A stretch of 64,000 nucleotides of DNA from Petrosia ficiformis (GCA_947044365.1 OX345636.1:23903466-23967465); one strand, 5' to 3'. Shown: positions 1 to 12,860, counted from the stretch's first letter. Numbers and translations are program-made. The notes: a model not told the origin generated them from the letters alone.

Positions 1-1209
1 GGTCAAAACTGTACGTTCAACAAGGATGTCCAATTACCCAAGCAGATGTTGATATTTCTCCATTTCTTCGAAGGAAGGACGAACTCAGCATCATGAACGG
101 CTGCATTCTGTGGGGATCTCGAGTCGTAATTCCTCCACTTGGTCGACCAATCCTTATCAGGGAACTCCACGATGGTCATCCAGGAACCACTCGAATGAAG
201 AGTCTTGCCAGAGGATACATGTGGTGGCCGAATATGGACTCAGACATAGAAACAGAAGTCAAGAAGTGCCACATTTGTCAGTCTCCAAGAAACAGTCCCC
301 CACAAGCCCCCATCCACTCTTGGCAGTGGCCATTACAACCCTGGTCTCGCATTCATGTGGATTATGCAGGACCATTTATGGGTCATTATTTTCTCGTGAT
401 TATTGATGCTCACATTAAATGGGTAGATGTACACATGACAACATCAGCAACATCAAAGGTCACTATTGAGAAACTGCGCAACACTTTTGCCACCTTAGGT
501 CTACCCAAAGTATTGGTATGAGACAATGGACCTGCATTTATTAGCGATGAATTTCAGGCATTCCTGTCTCAATGGTATTATACATCAAAGAATATCACCA
601 TACCACCCAGCCTCAAATGGACTGGCAGAAAGAACTGTCCAGACATTGAAGAGAGCAATGAAAAAACTAACAGGATCTTTGGAGACTCGGTTGTCAAGGT
701 TCCTTTTCAATTACCGGATAACACCGCAAAGTACTACTGGAGTTTCTCCTGCAGAACTGATGTTCAACAGACGTCTAAGGTCACGTTTTGATCTTCTGTA
801 TCCTGACGTATCAAAAGGAGTTCAAGCTAAACAAATTCTTCAGCAGAAGTCTCGTTCAAGTGTCCAAGGTCTAAGAAATTTTCAACCAGATAATCCCGTC
901 TACTGTAGACATTTCTCATCAACTAAACCCACTTGGGTTCCTGCAGTAATTAAAAACAAAACTGGACCATTGACTTATGAACTGAAGTTAACTGATGGAA
1001 GAATAGTGCGTTGTCATATAGACCACATAATCTCTCGGGAATCTAATGCTGATCCACGGTTTGATAATTTTGATGACCTGGATTTCTCTACCTCTATTCC
1101 ATCGGCCGAGCAACCTTCACCCTCTCCTAATGATAAACAAATGTCTCCACAAATCAGGAGATCTACTCTTATCCGTAAACCACCCGATAGGTATGAACCT
1201 TCATGGTGA
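1..1209 (+). pseudogene. Ty3/gypsy pol, integrase part (broken)
   Basis: Integrase of a gypsy-type LTR retrotransposon, which inserts the cDNA copy into the genome. The open frame runs in from before the window start, so protease, RT and RNase H lie upstream. Visible: the H2C2 zinc-binding domain (H-D-G-H-P-G ... C-H-I-C, about 160-280), then the catalytic core with D in 'HVDYAG' (about 355) and the 'DNGPAF' Asp (about 525), and the Glu region 'SPYHPASNGLAER' (about 590-635). The C terminus ends in 'RKPPDRYEPSW', typical of this clade. Two lesions: an in-frame TGA at 520-522, just before DNGPAF, and a frameshift near 565-580, because the later core is read in another frame. The 3' LTR follows within about 10 bp. 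Type is certain; activity is lost. Confidence 0.93.
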
Positions 1210-1219
1210 GGGAGGAAAA

Positions 1220-1432
1220 TGTGATATCTTTCAAGACTCCAGAACATTGTCTCCATAAACAATAGTCATGTTCATACTTTATTGTAATTATGTAGCCACT
1301 ATTGTTTAGTCATTGTATTTCCAGACAATATGATTTTTAAGTGTATATATAAATTCATCCTGTTTTCATAATGATCAGTTCTAGTTGCTGCTAAGATATA
1401 TACATATACCCTAACTCTCTGGGGCTGTAACA
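1220..1432 (+). repeat. 3' LTR of the gypsy element
   Basis: It begins directly after a purine-rich tract (gagggaggaaaa, 1208-1219) that looks like the polypurine tract priming plus-strand synthesis. It starts TG (TGTGATATC) and ends CA (CTGTAACA), the usual LTR ends, and lies about 10 bp past the pol stop. A TATA-like stretch (gtatatataaat) sits near 1342-1353. Length about 213 bp. The 5' LTR is outside the window, so the boundaries rest on end motifs only. Confidence 0.65.
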
Positions 1433-1538
1433 AGGAGGGCTCTTTATGTTGGTTTTTGGAATACTGCTGACTTTAATGTCCAAAACACATACCTGTGTGG
1501 TTGCAATAAAGTTTCTCAAGTAAAGCAAAGATAAACAG

Positions 1539-3366
1539 AAAAGGCAAAAGATTCACGAAGAGGTTATACTCGAGAGTACTATGTAAACAACGGCAATGAG
1601 TCAGTGAAAGTGTGTAAAGCAGCATTCTGGTCCATTTTTGCTGTTTCAGATGGCAGAATCAATAAAGCCTTAAAAGCTCAAAGTGAGACTTCAGGTGCCC
1701 CACACACTGATCGCAGAGGTCACCATGAACCCCAGAACAAAATTAGTGATCAACGTAAAGGATTCGTGAGAGAGCACATCGAAAGTTTTCCGAAATATCG
1801 AAGCCACTATTCAAGAAAAGACAACCCTAACCGTAGTTACCTATCACCTACTCTAAGCATAGCAAAGATGTTTGAACTGTATAGAATAAAGTGTTCTGAA
1901 GCTGAAGTTGAGCCTGTTAGTGAATGGGTGTATCGAAGGATATTCAATACAGAGTATAATCTTTGTTTTGGAAGGTATGGTAAAAAAGTGCTATTCATGC
2001 ATATCTTTTTGTAGTGTTTTTGACTTAGTTTTTGTGTATTATATGTATGTTCATTCTTGAGTGTAGCCAGTAGTTGTGTGTGTGTGTGTGTGTGAGTTTG
2101 CATGTTTGCATGTTCATGTGGTTTTTGTGTAAGTTTATCATGTACTCCCCTCTCTCACTCTTACCTTCCCTCTCTCTCTTGCTCACGTTTTCACAGCCCA
2201 AAAAGCGATACATGCAAAACATGCGATTCCCTACAAACTCGCATTGCTGCTGCTACTACTGAAGAAAAGACCAGTTTAGAGGGTGAACTAATGCTACATC
2301 AATGTCGAGCAGAACGAGCATATCAACAACTCAAGAGGATGCTGCTATGTGTAAAACTAAGGACACTGTGGATATGATTACATTTGATTTACAGCAATCA
2401 ACCAATATTGTGTTCTATAAGCGCCAGATGTGGACTTACAACTTTGGAGTGCATGACTGTTCGAATGATATGGGATCTATGTATATGTGGCTGGAATCAA
2501 TTGCATCGAGGGGGTCAAAGGAAGTTATCTCGTGTTTGAACAAACACTTACAGAAGCCATCAAGTGCCACTGAACTCATTGTCTTCAGTGATGCATGTGG
2601 TGGTCAAAACCGCAACATAAACGTTGCCTTTTACTGGATACATGTAGTGTGCACCCCCAAGTACTCTTATACCACAGTCAACCATAAGTTTATGGTATCG
2701 GGACATAGTTATCTACCAAATGACCGGGATTTTGGGAGTATTGAAAAGGCAAACAGGAAACAACATGTCTATATCCCCGAGGAGTGGTGTAAGCTAGTTG
2801 AAAGTTGTCGAAGAAAAAATCCTTTCAATGTTACAAGGATGGACACCAAGGATTTTGTCTCCACATCTAACCATAGAACACATATTGTTTATCGTAAAGT
2901 AAACACTGCAAAAGAGAAAGTGGAGTGGTTGAAGATACGATGGATGCAATTTAATAATGACACACCATTCCAACTTCGCTACAGGTATGTTAACACACTA
3001 AACCTCTCTCTTCTCCTTCCCTTCCCCCTCCCCTTTCTCCCTCACTCACTCTCTCCCTCCCCTCCTCATTTTCAATGCAATAGATGTACTTCAATAAGGG
3101 TTATGTCATTATTCTGTTGCAGGTACAGTCACAACACACTTGAGACATGGAAAGTATTAGACATCAAGAGAAAACAACCTGGCCGTCCTGTTGAGTCTCT
3201 TTCTCCTCTCTACACAGGTCCACTTTCTTTAAATGTGAATAAATTACAAGATCTTCAGCAGCTCTTGGCCTATATCCCTCCAGTCCACCACGACTTTTAC
3301 AATGCCCTTACGTCATCACCCACTGCACACACTAGTTCGGAGAGTGATTCTGAGCCAGATGATTAA
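1539..3366 (+). pseudogene. GGQN-family transposase-like gene, spliced, frameshifted
   Basis: Member of a repetitive gene family seen in many invertebrate genomes and probably a DDE-type transposase; I cannot name the superfamily. Exons: about 1539-1974, 2197-2984 and 3123-3366. Introns 1975-2196 and 2985-3122 have good GT..AG ends. The second intron is open in frame, so a naive ORF runs through it. Order of motifs: N-terminal 'RRGYTREYYV', a CxxC pair ('CKTCDSL', about 2212), 'SDACGGQNRN' (acidic residue at 2590-2592), 'HKFMVSGHSYLPNDRDFG' (about 2680-2736) and an acidic tail. A one-base frameshift near 2338-2345 separates the first part of exon 2 from the rest. A second, different member lies at 53.5-55.7 kb on the other strand, and a C-terminal piece at 49.2-49.7 kb. 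Confidence 0.7.
2074..2094. repeat. (TG)n microsatellite in intron 1
   Basis: About ten TG units inside the first intron of the transposase-like gene. The CTCTCT-rich tract at 2150-2180 that follows is the polypyrimidine region before the splice acceptor. Confidence 0.8.
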
Positions 3367-5379
3367 CAATACTATAATACCATTCGCTTAAGTTTGTTTA
3401 TATTGTAGTGATTTACAATAGTAGTGTTTTTTTTTGTTTGTTGTAAAAAATATTGGTACTATGAATTTCATTATGAAACATGATTGGGAAAACTTTTATG
3501 TCATAATAGATAACCTATAAATACTTCTTTAGTATTGATGTGGTATCTGGAATTTATTATAACATGATAACTTTAAACGGTTTAATCTTGCATCAAGTTC
3601 TATGTGGGTTAGGCCACTCTGGTTCTCAGACCTTCAAATGTAAACAAAAGGAAATGACTCAAATATTTAACTAAAACCAACTGAGTTAACATAACTCTGC
3701 ACGCATACAAGATAAAACTGTTACAGTTAATAACATCCCAGTTTTATCAAGTACAACAAATGCATTCCAAGAAGGTAAACAATAGATTTTATCTACAATA
3801 ATCATACTCACCATTTATGAGATTTCCTCCATCAATCTGGGTCTTGGATTGCAGAACAAGACACTCTAAACTAAGGGTGAAGTTTAACATTCCAAATGAA
3901 TGACAAAATTGGCTATTAACAGTAAAAAAAACAGGCATTTACAAACCTCCAAAAGCTTGTTTCTCTCTCAAATGCTTGCGTAAATGGATAGTTTACGGAA
4001 AAACGTGAACATTTTATAAATGGCCTTTCTAGCATTTTAACCCTTTCAGTTTTTTTATGTTGTAATTTTACAACATCCTGTCAGAGAGGAAGTGTATCCA
4101 ACTTAATAGAATACTGAATTCAAACTGCAATTCACGGGATCTTGGATGTACCACCCCCCAAATTACTGTAGATTACGAGAGTATGCCAATGTGGTGTCGG
4201 CATTCTATTATCAAAAACGCCCACGCTTTGTTGGATGTGTCCGCCCTTTGATGTTACTTTGAAGTTAGCTTAGGGTACTTAAAAAAAAATAATTAAAAAA
4301 AAGTAAAAGGAGACACTACTGCAATGTAATATCTGAATGTTATCTTGACACAATCTGATTTTTTCAGACAAATCTGAAAAATATCTGAGTTTATTGGACT
4401 TGCAAATTCTTTTACTTGTGCAAATATCTGAAAACTATAATGTAACTGGTGGAAAGTAAATAGTATTGGAATTTTTTTCAGATATCTGAATACTATGTAA
4501 AAAATGTCTCAACGTCTTTGCTTCGGGAATGAATCGCTTGACCAACCACATGTAAAAGTTTCACACCTTCAATCACATTAAAATGTAGCTACATTTGCAT
4601 CCAGATTTTTTTGAAATTCTTTTCTTTTCCCTCTCTTTTATTTTAGCGATCAAGGTACTGCATGTCCTTTGGCATTGGAGGATAACATTTGTCTTTTGAA
4701 TGAGGAAAATTTTCTGTGTCTTCATGAAGTAGATCCCCAGGATTGATATATCATCGGTGTTCCAAGTAGACCATCTTTCTTAATGAACTATAGTACTCGC
4801 CCTTGATCTTGCAATAAACACAACCAGAATAAGCCCCTGCACCTATATACAAGTAATAAAATGTAATTATATATTATGTTTATTACTTTACATAATACAC
4901 TATAATATCTACATGTACATGTATATGGATTATAATTATTTAATTATAAGTGTACATGTATTCTAATACATTTATACTTATACATGTAGTTAACTATTTG
5001 TTAGCAAACAGCTAATACCTACATGTAATTTGGAAAGTAAATAGTGCGGGATATATTTCCCCATTGGCAATTGCTATTACAATTAAGACAGTGAATATGT
5101 ATTAATATCGTTTGTTTTAGTGTGTTTGACACATGCATCATCACAGAACTTTTATCTAGCAAATATTATTAGAAATACAAATTAAATACAGGATTGGGGC
5201 CGATTACAAAGGCATGATTATGATTACACAAAAAGTGTAATCGATAACAATCAATTAAAATCGTAATCAGCCACAACCCTGCATATAAGCACACATTTAT
5301 GTACATGTACATGCATATACCCAAAACAAGGATAGTTGTATTGCTAGAGTATATACCAAAATTGATAGATAGTTAACAA
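3367..5379. other. No gene seen; AT-rich noncoding
   Basis: No supported coding exon. There is a cluster of short 'atctga'/'tcagat' motifs in both orientations at about 4330-4500, which suggests a decayed palindromic element. A 'TTAACCCTTTCAG' at about 4038 looks like a piggyBac-type end, but I see no partner. Confidence 0.5.
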
Positions 5380-5702
5380 CTAACCATTACAGTGAAAGAC
5401 TTTATTTTGTCCTGGATAATCCAAAATGTGCAATAAAATATTAGCCTTCAGAGTGAAGTGTTCATCCTTGAAAGAATGCAGAAGTGTGTGACCAGAAATG
5501 TCATCAATCAAAATATTCAAATATGGATCTAAGTTTTTTGGTTCTTTTTGGCCAGGAATAATACCAACCAATAGTAAGGATTTGGTCTTAGCACGTATAT
5601 CAAGGGGAAAGTTTAGCACATTCAACATAATAAGCCACATGCTGTATTGACATTTGAAAATGGATTAACTCCATCTGTGCATAGACCAAAACATACACCT
5701 CG
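5380..5702 (-). pseudogene. CACTA/EnSpm transposase (tnp2) fragment
   Basis: Reads as the middle of the tnp2-type transposase of CACTA elements. A 'GLCTDGVNPFS' block lies at about 5645-5685, followed by 'GIIPGQKEPKNLDPYL' and 'HILDYPGQNK'; all three are family hallmarks. A one-base frameshift near 5640 separates the DGVNPFS block from the rest, and the Y/S residues usual before 'MW' are lost. The fragment is about 100 residues of a protein normally many hundreds long. No CACTA terminal repeat is visible; the next element abuts at about 5700-5760. Confidence 0.75.
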
Positions 5703-5855
5703 AATTCATCGAAGTTACACAACATACCTCGCCAAACATTACACGACAGGTTAAACAAACATCTACCTGAAAGTACTAAAGCCAGAAGACCTCCTAGACT
5801 TTCTAAAATGAGGAATCCGAGATAGTAGAAACTTGTTTAATATTTTCTGAATGGG

Positions 5856-7682
5856 TTGGGAAAAAAGGATGTGATAAGTGTAGTTAGAGACTATTGTAAG
5901 CACAACAAAAAAGATCATCTTTTTCCAAATGGCACACCTGGAGAGGAGTGGTGGAGAGGTTTTATAAAACGCCATCCTCAATTAGCTCTTCGAAAACCAC
6001 AAAGTTTGCAACTATCGAGGGCTAAAGCAGCTTGCCCTGAGACCATTGATCATTGGTTTTTCAAGATTTTGGAACCATTACTTCATAAAACTGGTTTGAT
6101 TAATCATCCGGATCAGATTTATAATGCGGATGAAACCAGCTTCTGCCTCACTGGAAGACCACAGAAGGTGATTGCTTGTAAGGGGGCTAAATCTCCCCAG
6201 TGTGTCATAGGTGGTACAGGGAGAGAAAACATCATGACACAGTGTTGTGTTTCAGCGACTGGTCACTTTCTGCTTCCCTATATTCTTTACTCAGGGCAAC
6301 GTCTCATGTTCCATTACACCCAGAGAGGTCCAGCTGGTGCTAAATAATGGTGTCTCGCAAAAGGGATGGATGACCGAAGTTAATTTTTTGGATTGGTTTC
6401 GCAATCATTTCATACCATTCCTACCTGACAAAAGACCAATACTACTCATCTTGGATGGGCATGAATCGCATGTTAAGTATGAAGTACGGCAACTTGCCGT
6501 TAAACATAATATAGAGATAGCAAAAATACCTCCTCATACAACACACCTGTTACAGCCACTTGATCTCGCTGTGATTAAGCCTCTGAAGGAACCCCACAAT
6601 TTCTTTCTCTCAGAAAGAAGCTACGTCACTAAACGTGACTTCCCTGGGTTAGTTTCTGATACCTGGAAAACCTTTCGGCCAGAGTCTGATTCAGAAAGGC
6701 AGGCATTGTACCACTATGTCACAGAGTTATTGGTGTAGAGTCATTGGCTCCATCTAATCCATTAATCATTAACTCTTCTGTTGTCAATGATTCCACTAGT
6801 GATGATGGTGATGGTAATACTGATCTTGATGGGCAATCAATGACAAACCTGCTTGGGGAAAATGTAGAAGACATAACTGAATCCAATATTCCAATAATTT
6901 AACCAATTCCAATCAATCAAGATACCACACCATCTATTTCCCTACAATTTAGTCCAGATATACCATCCATTAAACTACCATTCATTAATCCACTCTCACC
7001 TACAACCACTCCACCATCCAACTATTATACAATCTGATAACATATCACCATTTATTGACCCATCCACCGATATACCAACAGCCACACCAACTACTGTTTC
7101 AATCTCACCAATAGTTACACCTACTACTGTTTCCACTTCACCAATGCCCACACATACTATTTCAATATCCACTGTTTCAACCTCACTAACACTCACACCT
7201 ACTGCTGTTTCAGCAGATTCTTCTGGTCTTCGAGACTTTTTCCTTTCCTTTTTAGAATCCAAAACACCAAAACGGGTTCAAAATAGGAGAAGTAGAAGAC
7301 TTGCATCCTTTGGTGAAAGCCTGACTGCTGAAGAGGCCCTAGATAAAGAGGAAAAAAATGAAGATGAATAGAAGAAAAAATTGATAGAAAAGGAGGAAAG
7401 GAAGCGTGTAAGATTAGAAAAGACATGAGAAAAACAAAAACAAGAGGAGAAGAAAAAAAAGACAGGAAGATCGAAAAAATATGGATTGTAATGACCTTAG
7501 AAAGAGTTCCAGAAATTTGTAGAATATGCGCTGAAGGATGGGAGGAAGAAACAGAGGAAATTGAGCTATGGCTGGATTGCTCATTATGTGGTGGATGGTT
7601 CCACTCAAAATATGTTGGGTTTGAAAATCTAAACCAAGAAAAGATTACAGACCTTAACTATGTATGCAATAGTTGTAATTAG
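5856..7682 (+). pseudogene. Pogo-like (Tc1/mariner) transposase with C-terminal PHD-like finger, broken
   Basis: DDE transposase of the pogo/Jerky type, which cuts and pastes its own element. N-terminal CENP-B-type helix-turn-helix remnant ('WWRGFIKRHPQLALRKPQ', about 5950-6010), then the DDE core: 'NADETSF' (first Asp, about 6125), 'ILLILDGHESH' (second Asp, about 6440-6470) and 'PPHTTHLLQPLDLAVIKPLK' (about 6530-6590). A frameshift near 6342-6350 splits the core. A Ser/Thr/Pro-rich linker (about 6770-7250) contains stops, then a basic/acidic stretch and a Cys-rich finger at about 7525-7679 ('CRICAEGW', 'LDCSLCGGWFHSKYVG', 'YVCNSCN') of PHD type. Such C-terminal fingers occur in cnidarian and sponge pogo copies. 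No terminal inverted repeats found. Confidence 0.85.
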
Positions 7683-7714
7683 TGTCCAATACTTTTACCA
7701 AACACATGCACATA

Positions 7715-7723
7715 TATTCCATA

Positions 7724-7745
<22 letters not shown>
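7715..7745. repeat. (TA)n microsatellite
   Basis: Pure TA run just after the pogo-like ORF. Another TA run sits at about 8243-8262. Confidence 0.85.
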
Positions 7746-7754
<9 letters not shown>

Positions 7755-7961
7755 TATGCTACAATAGTTTATATTTACTAAGAAAAAAAACACATTGTAC
7801 TCTATCCTCAAAAGTGATCCTACCTTCCAGTATAAAAACAGCATAATTTCTGCCCTTCAAGGTATAGACTATAGAATGTCTGAATTTGAAGACGACGTCC
7901 AAGACGTCATGGATATTGAGGTAACGCCAAGGCAGAGTCCACTGTCTCCTGTTAGACCTCC

Positions 7962-8048
7962 ACCTCCAGTTGGAGGTCCTCCTCCACCTCCACCTCCACC
8001 TCCACCTCCACCTCCAGTTGGAGCTCCTCCTCCACCTCCACCTCCACC
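7962..8048 (+). repeat. CCACCT/CCTCCA hexamer array in a proline-rich ORF
   Basis: Tandem CCACCT-type hexamers. They fall inside an open frame at 7795-8124 (109 aa) with a neutral N-terminal half, two polyproline tracts separated by 'VGGP'/'VGAP', and a very basic end ('KKKGRKRRRKQKG'). The opposite strand is open too and reads poly-Gly, so openness is weak evidence. It may be the last exon of a gene or a chance frame kept open by the repeat. I assign no function. Confidence 0.5.
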
Positions 8049-8414
8049 AAAAAAGAAAGGGAGAAAAAGAAGGAGGAAACAAAAGGGGAGGGGGGAGTCA
8101 AAGCCCATCATAACTGTTAGTTAATAAGTAATTTTATAATAATAATAATTATTATAATTATTCTTTATACAGATTCAAGTAACCAAAAATGGTGGTGTTA
8201 TTATAAAAAAAACATTTTAATATTATTATTAAATTACATAATTATATATATATATATATATAATATTATTTTAAAAGTTTCATTTAAATTATATATAATA
8301 TTATTAGCAAATATCAGCAGAAATTCCAGTAGCTAAAACTTTCACTTACTCTCCTCTGCATGTGCTGTTTAAGCTTGCATTAGATTGTCTGACATGCTAC
8401 AGAGTGATCTCTGC

Positions 8415-8575
8415 CTTGCAGTAGTAGTAGTCTAAATTAATCTTTGTTGTTTCTATCCTTTGTGCTCTAATCCTTCTCTGTATTTCTGCTTGAGCAGTAG
8501 TAATCTTCTTAATCTGTGGTGTTTCAATCCTTTGTGCTCTATGCCTGTTCTCAGTGTTCTGTATTTCAGCTTGCC
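8415..8575. repeat. Two-copy tandem duplication, about 75-80 bp
   Basis: The block 'gcagtagta...ctttgtgctct...ctgtatttctgcttg' occurs twice in a row with moderate divergence. No coding meaning is evident. Confidence 0.55.
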
Positions 8576-8847
8576 AGTGCTTGCTTATCGCAGATTTCTT
8601 CAACATTCTAGTGCTCTACTTCATGCGCATGCTCAGTATCATGCGTGACCTTTGAACACGTGCGATCAAGCTCTACACACCAGCAGAAAGAAAGATGTGT
8701 AGCTTACGTAGAAACTGGAAGTAATAGCTAGCTATTCTGCCTGAAATATATTCCTAAAGTTCTACAAGATCCTTTAAAAGGTCAGGAGAGTAGATAATCA
8801 AAATAATAACTATAATAAGCTATTGTCTTCCATCATGTGCTTGATGA

Positions 8848-8965
8848 AGTCACCCATGATTACTGAATGCTGGACACCACAAAGCAGTCATAAGGATACT
8901 TTTATCTTCACTTAAACTTGTAAAGCAATCATAGGGATGTTTTTTTTCTCTATATATCTTGTTAC
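8848..8965. repeat. Dispersed repeat copy (also at about 38058-38125)
   Basis: The string 'catgattac(t/a)gaatg(c/g)tgga' followed by 'caccacaaagca' and 'atagggat' plus a T-rich CTCTATATAT tract occurs here and near 38058 in the same orientation. It is likely part of an interspersed repeat family. Confidence 0.6.
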
Positions 8966-9186
8966 TTACACCGCTGAGATGAGCAAAGGTTGGTGATTTT
9001 GCCAGTATTTTTTTTGTAAGTGTATAACTACTCAAATAGCAATTTACAGAGCCATCATCATTCGAGAAAGAGCGTATTGAAAAACGCGTCTGGAATTACC
9101 CCACCTGACTATATATGCCTTGGTTCACTTCAGCACCTTACTCAGTTTTTTCTTAACAGTGGTTGATTTTCTTTTCCTCTTTCCAG

Positions 9187-11747
9187 ATCGTTCGCTTTCA
9201 GTGCAAGGCTCCTAGTGCTACATCTTCAGTGGATATAGGAACTGAAGGTTCTCTGCCTTATAGTAGTTCAGGTATATATCATCCAATACATATAGTACTC
9301 ATGAGTTCATATATTTTTTTCTTCATTCTTGCAGGAGCAGGTACTACTAATACAGCTGCTGTAGCTAATGAAGTTCAGGCTTATGTTCTTGGTAGTAGTT
9401 CAGGTAGATTAGATTTATCTATGATTGATGTATGTAATTCATAATAATATTATGTATTCATTTTCCACAGAAGTGTTAAGTTTAGATGTGAACAATGCAC
9501 CTGATCTTGATACTCAGAATTTACTGCAGAGCAATACTTGGACAGACGTAGAAAAAGTACACCTGCTAAACGACGATTCAGGGTAAGATATTTCGTTAAT
9601 TAGTGAAAATAATTACAAAAACTAGCAATTTACACAAAAATGATATCGTATATATAAACATGTATATTAATGAGTGTTGTTTTAGTCAATGTTGAAGTAG
9701 ACTCAGATTAGTTTTAGTGTAACATGAGAAATTAAATGCTTTTGTAATAGTTTTCAAAGGTGATCATAATTTAGTTTTAGTAAAAGGAAGATATTGTGGA
9801 ATATAGTTTTAATAAATAACAAACTAAGATTGAATTTTAGTTAGTTATAGTTATTGCATACTTGTAATTTAGTTATTATAGTTTAGTTAAGGAAAAGTCA
9901 CAATACATTGGTGTTTTAGTCATAGTTATACTGTAGTTAACTAAAAAAAATACTAAATATATAAAACATAATTATAATTAATTTTGTAGCACATGCTCAA
10001 AAAAGCTGCTTCAGAAGCAGAAATCTGGGGAAAGGGAACAATTAAAGACCTTCACCCATCTCATCTAAAGCATATCCATGATAGGATTGGTATAAATAAA
10101 GGTAAACATTACTAAAATAAATATTGGTTCCTTTTCTGACAGATCTATAGCCAGTGCCCAGTTCTAAAAAGACATGAGTTGGAAATAGATGCAATACTGT
10201 CTAAATCCTTAATTGAAGCAAAACACTATGAAAGAAAGGTATGTGTTATGATGCTGTTGAAGATCCAATACAGGGATCGATAGAGCATTGTTTTTTGCCT
10301 GGGCAGGGAAAGATGGGTAACTAAGTGCTGTGTGAACAGAAAATGGTATATGTGATGTGTAAATGATTATAATTTCTTACCTTTAGAAACAAGGAAAGTG
10401 TACAAATGAGTACAGCAAGCTTAAGGTACATGTGTATCACAATATCTTCTTATTTATAATGACTAATAATAACTATACACATCAATAATTTAGAAGAAGC
10501 ATGAAAAGACAAAGGTTAAGGTGAATTCTTTTATTATCTTAAAAGTCATCCAATTATAGTACTACTGTACAAATCAAATTTGTCTCGGTAGAAGCACAAG
10601 GCAAGAAACAACTCAGTCAAATACATGTAGTAGTGATGAAACAGAACGTGAGACCAAGGTATTCTAAATTACTGTTTAGAATTATTATTATTGTTATTTA
10701 TATTATATTATAATAGTTTTTAATGTGTCAAAAACTTTTTCATTTATTCTTGTAGAAAACTACTCAAAAGAAAACAATGAAGGTGATGTTGTAGTTTGGT
10801 ATTGATATCACCATTACTGCACTTAAATTTAATATTCTGTTTACAGAGCAGAGCTCGTGATAGTAATTTACACATTCATAGATATAAGGCTACTAAAATT
10901 ATATTTTCTATTAACAGTTCAGCTCATTGTAATTTCTGCTAACATAGGGCAAGTATCAAATGAAGCAAAAGCAAAAGGTAACATAATCATAATTACTAAG
11001 CATAGTCTCTTTATTGTACTCTACTGTAGGATATTGAAGAGGAAGCAGGACCATCTACTGGACATTTATAAAAATCCAAGGTTATCATAATATTACCATG
11101 TGGTTCTGTATGTCTCATCATTACTCATCACTCCCATGACCAGTAGGGCAAGACAAGCATTAAATCAAAGGTAAAATATTTACGTTACATGTAGCGACCA
11201 TTTGAATTTCCTTTTTATAGAATAAAGAGTCTAGATTAAAGTTTAAGACTGGGTATGTTTATTGATACTATTTCAATCCTAATTAATATAGTAAGTAATG
11301 TTTTGTAGACAACCAGTTGTTGTCATACATAAAGGCCAGCCACTGGCTACAGGCACCTTCGCAAAACTAAGAAATGGTAGATAATTATGTGTTCTTAAAA
11401 TATTACCAAATCTGCATATCTTACTGCCTTGAATTACAGACATGTACGGTGAAGTGATGCTTAAAGATCATCTTGTCCCTGATCATGAATTTGAAATAGA
11501 TCTAGAGTTACCTGAAAAGATAACTGAATCAAAAACACATTTTCACCACCTGGAGGTTAGTTACACTTGTCGATTAATAACAATATTCACATGTCAGTTT
11601 CTCTAGAAAGGTGATACTTTTCTTTGGAAAATTGACAAATTAGTTGAAAATGTACCAAATGGAGGTTATGTATTAGGAATACCACCGACAAAAGACATTT
11701 TCATAGAAACAGTTGTGAATGGTAAAAGGCAACCAAAGCCAAAGTAA
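9187..11747 (+). CDS. Multi-exon gene, function unknown
   Basis: A series of short exons with clear splice sites: 9187-9271, 9335-9403, 9471-9592, 9990-10101, 10143-10238, 10387-10425, several small Lys-rich ones at 10.49-11.05 kb, then 11309-11376, 11440-11555 and 11607-11747 with the stop. The first three exons join in phase, as do the last three. The last three give a clean C terminus: 'QPLATGTFAKLRN', an acidic-hydrophobic 'HEFEIDLELPEK', 'GGYVLGIPPTKD' and a basic end 'KRQPKPK'. The junctions around 9990-10143 do not join in phase with the sites I can see, so either a splice site is wrong or there is a lesion. The first exon and promoter are not identified. Because the exon frames are mostly clean, this is the best candidate for a real host gene in the left third. 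I recognise no domain. Confidence 0.5.
9690..9965. repeat. TTTAGTTA-rich interspersed repeat in an intron
   Basis: Dense 'tagtt(a)' and 'agttaactaaaa' words in the intron before the 9990 exon. A similar block sits at about 35440-35665, with the same 'tttagttaactaaaa' style. Likely two copies of a non-coding repeat. Confidence 0.5.
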
Positions 11748-12860
11748 AAAATTGACATGTAACATATTTAGTTATAGTTGTGTTTGGTATATACTGTTAT
11801 GTGTTACTGCTGCATATCATTTTATAATGTTTGTGCTATAGTTGGGTTAACATTTATATACTTATAATTAATTTTTTCATGTGTAATAATTTGTCTTAAT
11901 TATAAATTTAGTTGTGTTATTAAATTCATGTTTCATAGATTTAATATGTCTTTTTTATTTTCAAATGAAAGTTTAACCTTCTAACATGTTGTATTTAAAG
12001 TGATGGCAATATCGGCACAGTAGTTAATAATTGTGATGTAATTATTATTAATTGCATCAGTAAAAATGTAATACATAATATCAGACTAAGGTGAGATAGA
12101 ATTGCACTAAATTTCAAATGTTCTTCAGACATTTAAATTTATACTACTTTCAGACAATTGACAATATTTTTCCAATGTATAATCAATGTAAATGCAATAA
12201 AGTAGTTAAATATGTTTTCAATGAAATTCAGATATGCTGTGCTAGTAGTGAGATCAGAATGGGATGTTGATGTATGTGTGATGTATAGACTTGCTTTCTA
12301 GCTGGTTCTAGTGAGAGAGAAAGGGATGTTGGGGGAATAAGTGAAAAATACCGTTCGCTTGCAGACTTGAGTGGATGCTGTGCTTGCAGTAATTGGTAAG
12401 CAAGGTTGAGTGAGTGTTAGATTGCTCCAGAAAGTCCAGAAAGTTGCAAAGAAGCTGCATTTGTGATGCTGAGCCACACCTCACACATTATATGCTTGAT
12501 CAAGGTGGGTGTGATTATAATAATTTCAAATATGTCTCTGTTGCAAAACTGAAAGAGTTAATTTCGCAATGGCTATTGCCACTGACATACCGGTGGTTTG
12601 AACTGTCACAGTGCCAGTGAGCGGTGGCGTAATGAACCACTAACCTGCTGTAACCACCACGAACGAAATGTTTTTTTGGAAAGAGCTGATCTGATTGAAC
12701 TATATGTGGTATAATCAATAAAATCTTCATTCGAAATGTTTACCGCGTTGTTTCAATGGGAAAAAATTGATAGAAATATAATATAAATTATAATAATAAT
12801 TATTGACAATATAATTATCAGATTAACCGCCAACGTCGCCTATAGGCGACGGTAAAATTA
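11748..12860. other. No gene seen
   Basis: AT-rich 3' flank of the preceding gene, with several possible AATAAA signals (for example near 12196). From about 12550 to 12670 a GC-richer stretch with 'ccactgac...ccggtggtt...gccagtgagcggtggc' resembles 14320-14400 and may be the decayed end of a transposon. Confidence 0.45.

Noticed and set aside
2302..3366. Single uninterrupted 354-codon gene
   Set aside because: It reads through a GT..AG intron (2985-3122) that is pyrimidine-rich and breaks the conserved sequence; its first Met lies in a frameshifted stretch.
7795..8124. Proline-rich signalling protein
   Set aside because: The frame is kept open by hexamer repeats, and the opposite strand is equally open; no domain supports it.
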